64,000 nt of DNA from an uncultured Clostridia bacterium (GTDB taxonomy: Bacteria; Bacillota; Clostridia; Oscillospirales; JAAYOS01). The stretch spans positions 1 to 64,000 of the forward strand of contig CANRJS010000002.1 of NCBI GenBank assembly GCA_947631015.1, written 5' to 3'. Positions 28,362 through 37,794 of this stretch are shown here, one piece after another. Position 1 is the stretch's first letter, and the number at the start of each line of letters is the position of its first letter. The position numbers were made by a program, and so were the translations under genes. The notes beneath the pieces are model-generated. The model did no database searches. It was not told the DNA's origin and was given only the letters and a program-made list of their open reading frames with translations.

Positions 28362-29077
28362 ACCGCCGCCTCCGCCGCGCGGCGGCTGTACGCGCGGTCA
28401 ATGTTTCTCTCGCAGAAGACGTCCTCCACCGCGCCGGAGGCCACCACGCCGAGGTTTATGATGCTCACCCAGTCGAAGTAGTCCCGCACGGTTCGGAGGT
28501 CGTGGTGGACCATGACGACGGTCTTCCCCTCCGCGCACAGTCCGCGCAGGATGGATATTATCGCGCGCTCGCTCACGGCGTCCACGCCCTTCAGCGGCTC
28601 GTCGAGAAAGTATATCTCCGCGTCCTGCGCGAGCGCCCGCGCGAGGAACACCCTCTGCTGCTGTCCGCCGGAGAGCTCCCCTATCTGCCGCGAGGCAAAC
28701 TTCTCCATCCCCACGCGCCGCAGGCACTCCTCCGCCACGGACTTATCCGCCTTTCCCGGGCGGCGGAACCATCCGAGCGAGGCGTACCGCCCCATCAGCG
28801 CGACCTCGTAGGCGCTTATCGGAAAGTCGCGGTCTATGCTCTCGCTCTGCGGGACGTAGCCGACCGCGCCGCGCCGTCCCCGCGCGGGTATGCTGACCTC
28901 GCCCGCGAGCGGCTTCACAAGTCCGAGCATCGTCTTCATCAGCGTCGTCTTGCCCGCGCCGTTCGGGCCGACTATCGCGGCAAAGCTGCCGCAGGGTATC
29001 GTGAGGCTCACGTCCATGAGCACGGGCTTCTCGCCGTAGCTCACCGTGAGGTGGCGCACCTCCGCCGCCGCGTTCAT
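28358..29077 (-). CDS. Metal ABC transporter ATP-binding protein
   Basis: Walker A GPNGAGKTT, signature LSGGQQQRV, Walker B IYFLDEP. Confidence 0.93.
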   Translation of the reverse strand: MNAAAEVRHLTVSYGEKPVLMDVSLTIPCGSFAAIVGPNGAGKTTLMKTMLGLVKPLAGEVSIPARGRRGAVGYVPQSESIDRDFPISAYEVALMGRYASLGWFRRPGKADKSVAEECLRRVGMEKFASRQIGELSGGQQQRVFLARALAQDAEIYFLDEPLKGVDAVSERAIISILRGLCAEGKTVVMVHHDLRTVRDYFDWVSIINLGVVASGAVEDVFCERNIDRAYSRRAAEAAV

Positions 29078-30027
29078 TCCGCCGCCCCCTCTCCCGAAAG
29101 CGCGGAAACTATCGTGTCGATGTTCCTTTGGAACGCCGAGGCGTAGGCCGCGTCCTCGCCGTCGCCGAGCGAGTCGGAGTAGAGCGAGCCGCCTATTTCG
29201 AGCGTTCCGCCGCGCGAGCGCACCGCCGCGATAAGCGCCTCAGCGCTCTTCTGCGGCACGCTCGTCTCGACGAACACCGCCCGCACCCCGCGCTCCGCTA
29301 TCATATCCGCGAGCGCGGATATTTCCGCCGTGCCGGCCTCGGCGGAGGTATTCATTCCCTGTATACCGCGCACCTCGAAGCCGTACTCCTCGCCGAAGTA
29401 CCCGAAAGCGTCGTGCGCCGTGACGAGCACGCGGCGCTCCGGCGGGAGCTCCGCCGTCCTCTCGCGGATATAGCCGTCCAGCACGTCGAGCTCCGCGAGG
29501 TAGTCCTCAAGGAGCGCCGCATACCCATCGGCGTTCTCCGGGTCGAGAGATGCAAGCGCGGAGGAGACGTGCTCCGCCGCCTTCTTCCACAGCGGCACGC
29601 TGAACCAGATATGCGGGTCGGGCACGCCGCCGATGTATCTCAGACTGTCCTCCTCTATCGCGTCGCCTGCGGCGACGACCTTCTTCTCCCCCTCGAGACC
29701 CCGAAAGACGTCGCTCATCCTCCCCTCGAGGCCGAGGCCGTTCACGAGTATCATGTCGGCGGAGCGCAGGCGGCGAAGGTCGCCGGCGCTCGCCTGATAG
29801 GTGTGCGGGTCGACGCCCTCGCCCATCAGAGTCTCTGCCGATATGTACTCCCCTCCGAGCACCGAGGCGAGGTCGCCGAGCATCGTGGTCGTCGCGACGA
29901 CGCGTATGCCGTCCCCCGCTGCGAGAGTATCCTCCCCCGCGCGGGCGCCGCCCGGCGAGCATCCCGCGCCCGCAAGCGCGGCAAGGGCGGCGAGCGCCGC
30001 CGCTGCCGCGCGAAACAGCTTTCTCAT
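29074..30027 (-). CDS. Metal ABC transporter substrate-binding lipoprotein (ZnuA/TroA type)
   Basis: Lipobox LAGAGC; VDPHTYQASAGDLRRL, DPHIWFSVPLW, TAHDAFGYF. Confidence 0.9.
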   Translation of the reverse strand: MRKLFRAAAAALAALAALAGAGCSPGGARAGEDTLAAGDGIRVVATTTMLGDLASVLGGEYISAETLMGEGVDPHTYQASAGDLRRLRSADMILVNGLGLEGRMSDVFRGLEGEKKVVAAGDAIEEDSLRYIGGVPDPHIWFSVPLWKKAAEHVSSALASLDPENADGYAALLEDYLAELDVLDGYIRERTAELPPERRVLVTAHDAFGYFGEEYGFEVRGIQGMNTSAEAGTAEISALADMIAERGVRAVFVETSVPQKSAEALIAAVRSRGGTLEIGGSLYSDSLGDGEDAAYASAFQRNIDTIVSALSGEGAAE

Positions 30028-30131
30028 AGTCTTCTGTCCTCCGCTCATTTATTGGGCGCGCCGGACGCAGACATGCGCGGGCGCTATCCCTCGTTACAGA
30101 GTATTCGGCGTCCGGCGGGGTGTGACGGTAA

Positions 30132-30166
30132 AAATTTCCGTCCGACCCGCGAGGGGCCGGACGGAA
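30132..30166 (-). terminator. Terminator after GH78 gene
   Basis: Minus strand TTCCGTCCG...CGGACGGAA followed by ATTTTT. Confidence 0.75.
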
Positions 30167-30193
30167 GCATAACGCACAATTGTAAAACCTCAA

Positions 30194-32836
30194 TCAGAAC
30201 TGGAATTTCGGCATTTCCGCTATGGGGAAGCCGCGAGTCGGCGTGTAGCGGTACTCGTACTCGCCGTGCTCGAGCTCGAGAACGGCGTTCTCGCCGGACT
30301 TCTTCGCGCCCTCTATCACCGACGCGGAGCAGGCGGGGAGAACGAGCGTCGCCGTCGAGCCGAACGGCACCGCCGCTTTCACGGTGAGGACGCCGTCCTC
30401 AAGCCGCCACTCGCTCATGACGCGGCCTGCCGCCGTATTCACCTCGGCGCGAGCCCAGCCGAGCGCGTCGCTCGGTTCGGGAGCTATCGTGAAGCGGCGG
30501 TAGCCCGGCGCAGACTCGTCCGGGTTTATGCCGCACATGTTGCGGTACATCCACTCGACTATCGAGCCGTAGGCGTAGTGGTTGAGGGAGTTCATGCCGG
30601 TGTCCGAGATGTACCCGTCCGGCATGACGGAGTTCCAGCGCTCCCAGACGGTCGTCGCGCCCATCTTCACCTCGTAGAGCCATGAGGGGTAGTCGTCGTT
30701 GAGGAGGAGACGGTATGCGTATCCGCTCGCGCCCATCATCGAGAGGGCGCGGCAGAGCCACGGTGTCCCGATAAAGCCGGTGTTGAGGTGCAGGTGGTTC
30801 TTTATAAGCGCCGCCGCAAGCTCGTGCGCCGTCTTTCCGCAGTCCGGCGTGATGCCGAGGAATATCGCGACGACATAAGCCGTCTGCGTAGTGACGGCGA
30901 GGCGTCCGGACGGAGTAAAATACTCCGCGCGGATAGCGGTAAGTATCTCGTTCGCGAGCTTTTCATACTCCTCCGCCTCCTCGGTCTTTCCGAGGACGCG
31001 CGCGGCGCGCGCCGTAAGCTGTGCGGAGTAGCGGTAGTAGGCGGAGCAGAGGAAGGTGTTCTCCGTGCCGCCGACGGGGGCGGAGGGCTCGGTGTAGTTG
31101 TCGAGGGCGAGCCAGTCTCCGAAGTGGAATCCGGTGTGCCAGAGGCGGGTGTCGCCGGTGTTCCTGTCCTCGCGGCGTATCCACTCGACCCACGCCTTCA
31201 TATTGCGGTAGCAGTCCTCGAGGACGCGTCGGTCGCCGTAGTGCAGGTAGACGTTCCACGGCACGACCGTCGCCGCGTCCCCCCATGCGACCGACCCGGA
31301 CGCCGCGCCGGGGCCGAACTGTCCGATGACGTCCGGGACGACGTGCGGGACGCTTCCGCCGTTCTTCTCCTGCTCCGCCCACATGTCGCGCATGACCTTC
31401 ATATAGAACGCGTCGCAGTCGGCGTTCATACAGGCGGTGCCGCTGAACACCTGCGTGTCGCCCGTCCAGCCCATGCGCTCGTCGCGCTGGGGGCAGTCGG
31501 TCGGCACGTCCACGAAGTTTCCGCGCTGACCCCAGAGAGCATTGAGAAATAGGCGGTTGAGGTCGGGGTTCGAGGTCTCGATGCGTCCGGTCTCCTCGAT
31601 ATCCGAGTAGAGGACGCAGCCCGCAAAGTCGTCGCAGGCGGGCTCGCCGTCCCAGCCCTCGACCTTGACGTAGCGGAAGCCGTAGAAGGTGAAGTGCGGC
31701 CGCGCCTCGACCGGCCGTCCGTCCGAGATGTAGGTGTACTCCGCCTTCGCCGTGCGTAGATTGTCGCGGTAGAAGCAGCCGTCCTGAAGTATCTCGCCGA
31801 AGCTGAGCTTCACTATTCTGCCGGTCTCTGACGGCGCGGCGAACCTCAAAAAGCCCACCATGTTCTGCCCCATGTCGAGCACCGTTTCTCCCTTCGGGGT
31901 GTGTATGACCTCGACCGGGCTTATCACGCGCTTTATCTTTACCGGGAGGCTAAGACGCTCCTCGAGCCCGCCGAGGCCGAGCGTCACGGTATGTACGCCG
32001 CCCCAGGCAGAGTCGTCATAATTTGCGCCGGAGGCGCCGGGGAGCGCCGCGCGCGCGTCGTACACCTCGCCGTCGTATATGCTCGCGGAGACTACCGGCG
32101 ACCGCGTGCTCCGCCAGTCCTCGCCGGTGGTGAAGACCTCGTGCGAGCCGTCCTCGTAGTCGACGTGCAGTTCGCAGGTGAAGGCGAGCTTCTTTGTGTA
32201 GTAGTGCGGAGTGTCCGCGTTAAAGCCGAGCCTCCCCGCCCAGCCCTGTCCGAGCATGGCGAGGGCGGCGTTCTTTCCCGGCATGACGAGCTTCGTTATG
32301 TCGTAGGTCTGGTACTGTATCCACCTGTCGTAAGCGTTGTAGCCCGGGGTGAGGTACTCGTCCCCGACGCGCGCGCCGTTTATCTCGAGCTCGTAGAGGC
32401 CGATGCCCGAGACGTAGGCGCGGGCGCGCACCGGCGCGCCGCGCAGCTCGAACGTGCCGCGAAGATAGGGTGGCTCGCCCTCGCCGAGGTCGGCGGCTAT
32501 CCACGGAGCCGTCCACGGCTCGTCCATCTTACCGGTCTCGAACCACGCGCAGGCGGAGGCGCTGTCGCCCCCGTCGCCCGTGACCTTCACGCGCCAGTAG
32601 TAGCGGGTGCGCGGCTCAAGCGTGAGCTCCGGCTCGAAGGAGAGCGAGTCTATCTCCGCGCGCTCGCCGCTCGAATATACGACGTCGCGGAAATCCTCGT
32701 CAAGCGCCACGTCCACACAGGCGGACGCCTGCCGCTTCGACGGCGTGTCCTCCACGACCCACGAGAGGCGCGGACGTCCGAGGCGGAAGCCGAGCGGATT
32801 TGTTATCCTGTTTGTCTTGAGACGGGTGAGCTTCAT
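30194..32836 (-). CDS. Alpha-L-rhamnosidase, GH78
   Basis: RLSWVVED, GYNAYDRWIQYQTYDIT, DCPQRDERMGWTGDTQ; ATG at 32836 with RBS. Confidence 0.93.
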   Translation of the reverse strand: MKLTRLKTNRITNPLGFRLGRPRLSWVVEDTPSKRQASACVDVALDEDFRDVVYSSGERAEIDSLSFEPELTLEPRTRYYWRVKVTGDGGDSASACAWFETGKMDEPWTAPWIAADLGEGEPPYLRGTFELRGAPVRARAYVSGIGLYELEINGARVGDEYLTPGYNAYDRWIQYQTYDITKLVMPGKNAALAMLGQGWAGRLGFNADTPHYYTKKLAFTCELHVDYEDGSHEVFTTGEDWRSTRSPVVSASIYDGEVYDARAALPGASGANYDDSAWGGVHTVTLGLGGLEERLSLPVKIKRVISPVEVIHTPKGETVLDMGQNMVGFLRFAAPSETGRIVKLSFGEILQDGCFYRDNLRTAKAEYTYISDGRPVEARPHFTFYGFRYVKVEGWDGEPACDDFAGCVLYSDIEETGRIETSNPDLNRLFLNALWGQRGNFVDVPTDCPQRDERMGWTGDTQVFSGTACMNADCDAFYMKVMRDMWAEQEKNGGSVPHVVPDVIGQFGPGAASGSVAWGDAATVVPWNVYLHYGDRRVLEDCYRNMKAWVEWIRREDRNTGDTRLWHTGFHFGDWLALDNYTEPSAPVGGTENTFLCSAYYRYSAQLTARAARVLGKTEEAEEYEKLANEILTAIRAEYFTPSGRLAVTTQTAYVVAIFLGITPDCGKTAHELAAALIKNHLHLNTGFIGTPWLCRALSMMGASGYAYRLLLNDDYPSWLYEVKMGATTVWERWNSVMPDGYISDTGMNSLNHYAYGSIVEWMYRNMCGINPDESAPGYRRFTIAPEPSDALGWARAEVNTAAGRVMSEWRLEDGVLTVKAAVPFGSTATLVLPACSASVIEGAKKSGENAVLELEHGEYEYRYTPTRGFPIAEMPKFQF

Positions 32837-32903
32837 ACTGTTCCTCCATTCATTCTGTAATATATAGCCGGCGGGACGGCGTCCCGCATGTATTCCGTTT
32901 AAC

Positions 32904-33800
32904 TCAGCGCCGCGCCCTGTCCTTTGCGCGGTAGGGGTCGAACTCCTTCGCCTCCGCGTATATGCGGAGGTAGCTTTCGTAGCGGCTCGCGGGTATCTCT
33001 CCCGCCTCGACCGCCTCCCGGACGGCGCAGCCACGGTCGCTGCCGTGTGCGCAGCCGTGGAATCGGCACTTCCCGAGGTAGGGCGTGAACTCGGGAAAGC
33101 AGTCCTCAAGCTCCTCCGGCGGAATGTGGGTCTCCTCGCCGTCGTCAAAGGAGGAAAATCCGGGGGTGTCCGCGACGGTCGCGCCGTCGAGGTCGAACAG
33201 CTCGACGTGGCGCGTGGTGTGCCGTCCCCTGCCGATGCGCTCGTTTATCGCGCCGGTCTCGGCGCGCGCGGCGGGCAGTATGCGGTTGATGAGGCTGCTC
33301 TTTCCCACGCCGCTCACCCCCGCAAACGCGCAGAACCTTCCCCGGAGCGCTCGCAGGAGCTCGTCCGTCCCCTCGCCGGTCGCGGCGGAGACGATGTGCG
33401 TCTCTATCCCGCTGCGGCGGTATATCTCCGCCTCGGCCTCCGCGCGGCGGAGGTCGCTCTTGTTGAACACCACCACCGGCGTTACGCCCTTCCTGCGCGC
33501 GACGACCGTCATGCGGTCGACGAGCGGCAGCGGCGTCACCGGCGGCGCGGCGGACGCGACTATCGCGAGCGTGTCGAGGTTTGCCACCGGCGGACGCTCG
33601 AACGCGGAGGAGCGCGGAAGCAGCTCCACCACATACGCAAGCCTGTCCTCGTGGGTCTCGACGCGCGCGATGTCCCCTATCATCGGGGTTATCCCGTCCC
33701 TGCGAAAACGTCCGCGAGCGCGGCACTCCAGAATGCCGCGCTCGGTCTTTACATAGTAGAATCCGCCTATGCCCTTGTATATCCTTCCGGTCTCTGTCAT
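32904..33800 (-). CDS. rsgA: Ribosome small-subunit-dependent GTPase A
   Basis: GVSGVGKSSLIN, VDTPGFSSF-like motif, C-terminal CRFHGCAH. Confidence 0.93.
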   Translation of the reverse strand: MTETGRIYKGIGGFYYVKTERGILECRARGRFRRDGITPMIGDIARVETHEDRLAYVVELLPRSSAFERPPVANLDTLAIVASAAPPVTPLPLVDRMTVVARRKGVTPVVVFNKSDLRRAEAEAEIYRRSGIETHIVSAATGEGTDELLRALRGRFCAFAGVSGVGKSSLINRILPAARAETGAINERIGRGRHTTRHVELFDLDGATVADTPGFSSFDDGEETHIPPEELEDCFPEFTPYLGKCRFHGCAHGSDRGCAVREAVEAGEIPASRYESYLRIYAEAKEFDPYRAKDRARR

Positions 33801-33801
33801 C

Positions 33802-35979
33802 TTATCTGCCGAACGTCACGGAGTAGCTGTCGTGGAGAACGTCGTCAAAGTATATCTCGACCTGCTGGGTGCCGGTGCCGGATATGGCGACAGTGTATAC
33901 CATTTCTGCGGTATTTACCGTCGCGTTGTGGACGGAGACGCCGCCGACGTATATCGTGATCCTGACGGTCTCGCGCCCGTCCTGCGGAAGCGTTATGCTG
34001 AGCATGCGGCTCGACGTCGCGGGCGTCGGGGTGGTCGAGGGCTCCGTGGACGGCGTGGGCTCGCTCGAGGCGGGTCCCGCCGGAATGTCACTCGGTTCGC
34101 TCGAAACCGGCTCGGAGGACACCGGCGCGGACGGCTCGGTGCTCGGCTCGGTCGAGGACGGTGCGGACGGCTCGACGGACGGTTCCTCGGAGGGCTCCTC
34201 CGAGACTTCCGCGCTCGGGTCGACGTAGAACGCGCCGTTCGAGACGTAGAGCGTGACCTTAGTGCCCTTGTCGACCTCCAGTCCCTGAGGAACGCTCTGG
34301 TTTACGACCTCGCCCGCGGGCTTGTCGCTCTCCTGCGTGCGCGTGCCGCCATAGGTGAGGCCGAGCGCCTCTATCGCGGCTATGGCGTCCTGCTCGGTCC
34401 TGCCGACGAGGTCCGGCATGACCGCCTGCTCGGTCTCCGGGCCGAGGGAAATGTACAGCGTCACCGTCTCCCCCTCGCCGAGCGAGCTGAACGCCGGAGG
34501 CTCGGTGCGTATGACGTCGTTCTGAAGGACGGTCTCGCTGAACTCGTACTGTGTCTCGCCGACGGTGAGGTCGAGGCGGCGTATCTCGTTTTCCGCGTCC
34601 CGGTACTCGTAGTCGGAGAGGTCGGGAAGCTCGATGGTGCGCGGCCCGCGGCTCACGGTGAGCGTAACCGTGGCTCCGGGCTCGACGCTCCGTCCCGCGC
34701 TCGGGCTCTGCTTGAGGACGGTGCCCGCAGGCTCGTCGGCATACTCCACCGTCGTCGACTCGACGATGGTGAAGTCGCCGCCGTTCGACACGTCGTACTG
34801 CTCCATCACATCGTCGTAGAGCAGGCCCATCTCGACAAAGTCGGGCACGCTCACCTTGGTATTTTCCGGGTTTATCAGCGGGTCTACGACCTGCCACAGG
34901 AAGCGTATCATCACCGCGACGAGCGCGAGCACGAGCAGCACCGCGAATATCATCGCGACGATGCCGAAGCGGCTCCTGCCACGCGGTTCCTTCTTCTTTT
35001 TCTTCTTCTTTACTTCGGGCTTTGCGGTGCGGACCGCCGCCTTCGGCTGCTGCACGGCCGGATGCGGCTGCGCGTCGCTCACGGCGGGTATCTTCCGCGT
35101 AGGCTCGTCCGCGCTGTCGATATATCCGAAGACGGTGTTCGGGTCCTTGCGGAACTGCTCGAGGTCCTGATACATCTCGTCGGCGGACTGGTAGCGGCGC
35201 TCGATGTCGGGGCACATCGCGTGCATCGTTATCTCCTCGAGGCCGACCGGTATCGACTCGTCTATCTCACGCGGATTGAGCGGCATCGAGTTGATGTGCT
35301 GTATGGCTATGGCGACGGCGCTGTCTCCCTCGAACGGGAGACGTCCCGTAAGCATCTCGTAGAGCACGACGCCTACCGAGTAGATGTCGCTCCGCGCGTC
35401 GCACGCGCCGCCTTTCGCCTGCTCCGGCGAAATGTAGTGTACCGAGCCGAGTGCCTCCTGCGTGAGCGTGCTCTGCGCGGAGGCAAAGCGAGCTATGCCG
35501 AAGTCCGCGACCTTCACGCTGCCGTCCCGCAGGACCATGATGTTGTGCGGCTTTATGTCGCGGTGGATTATACCCCGCGAATGGGCATGGCTCAACGCCC
35601 GTACTATCTGGGTGGTGAAATGCAGCGCCTCGCGCCAGTTGAGACGATCCTTCAGGCTCATGTAGTGCTTGAGGGTTATGCCGTCTATCAGTTCCATGAC
35701 GAGATATTCGATACCCTGCGAGCGGTTGACGTCATAGACCGCGACGATGTTCGGGTGACTGAGCATCGCCACCGCCTGGCTCTCCGCGTGAAAGCGGCGG
35801 CGGAACTCCTCGTCCCGCGCGTACTCGGGCCGCAGTATCTTTATAGCTACAAAGCGCCCAAGGCGGTGGTCCCTCGCCTTGTAGACGACGGCCATTCCGC
35901 CTTCCCCGACCTTCTCCACTATCTCGTAGCGGTTATCGAGCATCAAGCCGATGTAGCTGTCCTTTGCGTCCATAAACAA
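33802..35979 (-). CDS. prkC: PASTA-domain Ser/Thr protein kinase with Ser/Pro/Glu-rich linker and extra C-terminal domain
   Basis: HRDIKPHNIM, VADFGIAR; TM segment; repeated PASTA units. Confidence 0.93.
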   Translation of the reverse strand: MFMDAKDSYIGLMLDNRYEIVEKVGEGGMAVVYKARDHRLGRFVAIKILRPEYARDEEFRRRFHAESQAVAMLSHPNIVAVYDVNRSQGIEYLVMELIDGITLKHYMSLKDRLNWREALHFTTQIVRALSHAHSRGIIHRDIKPHNIMVLRDGSVKVADFGIARFASAQSTLTQEALGSVHYISPEQAKGGACDARSDIYSVGVVLYEMLTGRLPFEGDSAVAIAIQHINSMPLNPREIDESIPVGLEEITMHAMCPDIERRYQSADEMYQDLEQFRKDPNTVFGYIDSADEPTRKIPAVSDAQPHPAVQQPKAAVRTAKPEVKKKKKKKEPRGRSRFGIVAMIFAVLLVLALVAVMIRFLWQVVDPLINPENTKVSVPDFVEMGLLYDDVMEQYDVSNGGDFTIVESTTVEYADEPAGTVLKQSPSAGRSVEPGATVTLTVSRGPRTIELPDLSDYEYRDAENEIRRLDLTVGETQYEFSETVLQNDVIRTEPPAFSSLGEGETVTLYISLGPETEQAVMPDLVGRTEQDAIAAIEALGLTYGGTRTQESDKPAGEVVNQSVPQGLEVDKGTKVTLYVSNGAFYVDPSAEVSEEPSEEPSVEPSAPSSTEPSTEPSAPVSSEPVSSEPSDIPAGPASSEPTPSTEPSTTPTPATSSRMLSITLPQDGRETVRITIYVGGVSVHNATVNTAEMVYTVAISGTGTQQVEIYFDDVLHDSYSVTFGR

Positions 35980-35988
35980 AAACCTCCG

Positions 35989-36732
35989 CTAGATCTCGAG
36001 CAGTACGACGGTTATGTTGTCTCTCCCGCCGCGCGAGTTCGCTATCTCCACAAGGCGCTCGCATGCGAGGCTCTTGTCCCCGCCGTGCAGTACCTCATAA
36101 AGCATCTCCTGTTCTTCGACCATATTCGTGAGCCCGTCCGAGCAGAGAAGTATGTGCTCGCCGGGGTTCATTTCCCTGTAATACACGTCGCATTCGGTTT
36201 CTTCGTCCACACCGACCGCGCGCGTTATCAGGTTCCGCGAGGGGTGACGCCGCGCCTGTTCTGCGGTGATGTCCCCCTGTATCATCATATCCTCGACAAG
36301 CGAATGGTCGCGCGTCAGGCGCTCGATACCGCCGCTTGTGATGAGGTAAGCTCTGCTGTCGCCTATGTTCGTTATCACCATCCGCCGCCCGGAGGCGACG
36401 GCCGCGACAAGCGTGGTGCCCATTCCGCTGTACTCCGGCGAGGCGAGGCTGCGCTCGTAAACGTCGCTGTTCGCGCGCTCGCACGCGTCCCGCGCGAGCG
36501 CCTTGAGAAATTCCGCGTCCCTCTCGCCGCCGGGCAGGCGCGAACGCACCTCCTCGGCAAAGGAGCTCGCCGCGATGGCGCTCGCCACCGCACCGCCCTT
36601 CGCTCCGCCCATACCGTCACAGACCACGCAGACAGTGTTCCCCTGTGCGTCCAGTTCGATGAAATAAGTGTCCTGATTTTCCGTCCGTACTTTCCCTATG
36701 TCGGTTTTCCCCCATGCCCGCACGGGAAACAC
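35989..36732 (-). CDS. prpC: PP2C-family protein phosphatase
   Basis: VRTENQDTYF, CDGMGGAKGG, ITNIGDSRAYL. Confidence 0.93.
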   Translation of the reverse strand: MFPVRAWGKTDIGKVRTENQDTYFIELDAQGNTVCVVCDGMGGAKGGAVASAIAASSFAEEVRSRLPGGERDAEFLKALARDACERANSDVYERSLASPEYSGMGTTLVAAVASGRRMVITNIGDSRAYLITSGGIERLTRDHSLVEDMMIQGDITAEQARRHPSRNLITRAVGVDEETECDVYYREMNPGEHILLCSDGLTNMVEEQEMLYEVLHGGDKSLACERLVEIANSRGGRDNITVVLLEI

Positions 36733-36753
36733 CTCCCTTCCGCGTAGTCTTTT

Positions 36754-37794
36754 CTATCCTTCGGTTCGCTCCTCCGCGCTCCTGCGGCGGCGGAGCTGTC
36801 CGCATGCCGCGTCTATGTCCGCGCCCATCTTTCTGCGGACGGTGACGTTCACGCCGCGCCGCTCGAGTATCGACTTGAAGCGCGCCACCCGCTCGGGCGG
36901 GCTCGGCTCGAGCATGGAGCCGTCCACGTGGTTGAGCGGTATCAGATTGACGTGTCCGTCGCTTCCCGCAAGGAGCGACGCAAGCGCCTCCGCCTGCGCG
37001 TCACTGTCGTTCACGCCGTCCGCGAGCAGGTATTCGTAGCTTACACGCCGGCCGGTCTTTTTCCGGTACTCCGAGCATCTGCGGATGAGCTCCTTCACCC
37101 CTCCGCCGGTGCGGTTTACCGGCATGAGGCGCGAGCGCGTCTCGTCGTCCGGCGCGTGGAGCGACACCGACAGCGTAAGCTGAAGGTCGAGCTCCGCTAG
37201 GCGCTCTATGCCGCCCTCCGGGCCGCAGGTGGAAAGCGAGATGTGGCGCATTCCTATCCCCGCGCCCTCCTCCGCGCCGACAAGGCGAAGGAACTTTATG
37301 ACGTTTTCAAAATTGTCGAGCGGCTCGCCTATCCCCATCAGAACGATGTTCGATATCTTCTCACCGCTCTCGCGTTCGCTGCACTGCACCTCGTCAAGTA
37401 TCTCGCCCGGCGTGAGGTCGCGCACGCGTCCTCCGCGCGTGGAGGCGCAGAACGCGCACCCCATCCTGCACCCCACCTGCGTGGATATGCAGACGGTGCT
37501 GCCGTGCCTGTACCGCATGACGACGCTCTCGACGCTCGCCCCGTCGTAAAGTCCCCAGAGCAGCTTCACCGTCCCGTCCCGCGATACTTGCTTTGCAAGC
37601 ACCTCCGGCGGAGTGAGCCGGCAGCAGGCCGAAAGCTTCTCGCGGAGCGGCGCGGGGAGGTTTGTCATCTCCCCGAAGCTGCGGGCTCCGTCCGCCGTCC
37701 AGCGCCAGAGCTGATCCGCGCGGAAGCGCGGCTCGCCGAGCGACTGCATGAGCTCGGAGATCTCGGTGCGGTCCATGCTCCTTATATCATACAT
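36754..37794 (-). CDS. rlmN: 23S rRNA (adenine2503-C2)-methyltransferase
   Basis: Radical SAM STQVGCRMGCAFCAST; GMRHISLSTCG. Confidence 0.95.
   Translation of the reverse strand: MYDIRSMDRTEISELMQSLGEPRFRADQLWRWTADGARSFGEMTNLPAPLREKLSACCRLTPPEVLAKQVSRDGTVKLLWGLYDGASVESVVMRYRHGSTVCISTQVGCRMGCAFCASTRGGRVRDLTPGEILDEVQCSERESGEKISNIVLMGIGEPLDNFENVIKFLRLVGAEEGAGIGMRHISLSTCGPEGGIERLAELDLQLTLSVSLHAPDDETRSRLMPVNRTGGGVKELIRRCSEYRKKTGRRVSYEYLLADGVNDSDAQAEALASLLAGSDGHVNLIPLNHVDGSMLEPSPPERVARFKSILERRGVNVTVRRKMGADIDAACGQLRRRRSAEERTEG

Noticed and set aside
33769-36747. 992-aa plus-strand ORF opposite prkC/prpC
   Set aside because: Antisense to two convincing genes; Arg/Val/Leu-rich shadow ORF from GC-biased codon usage, no recognisable domain.
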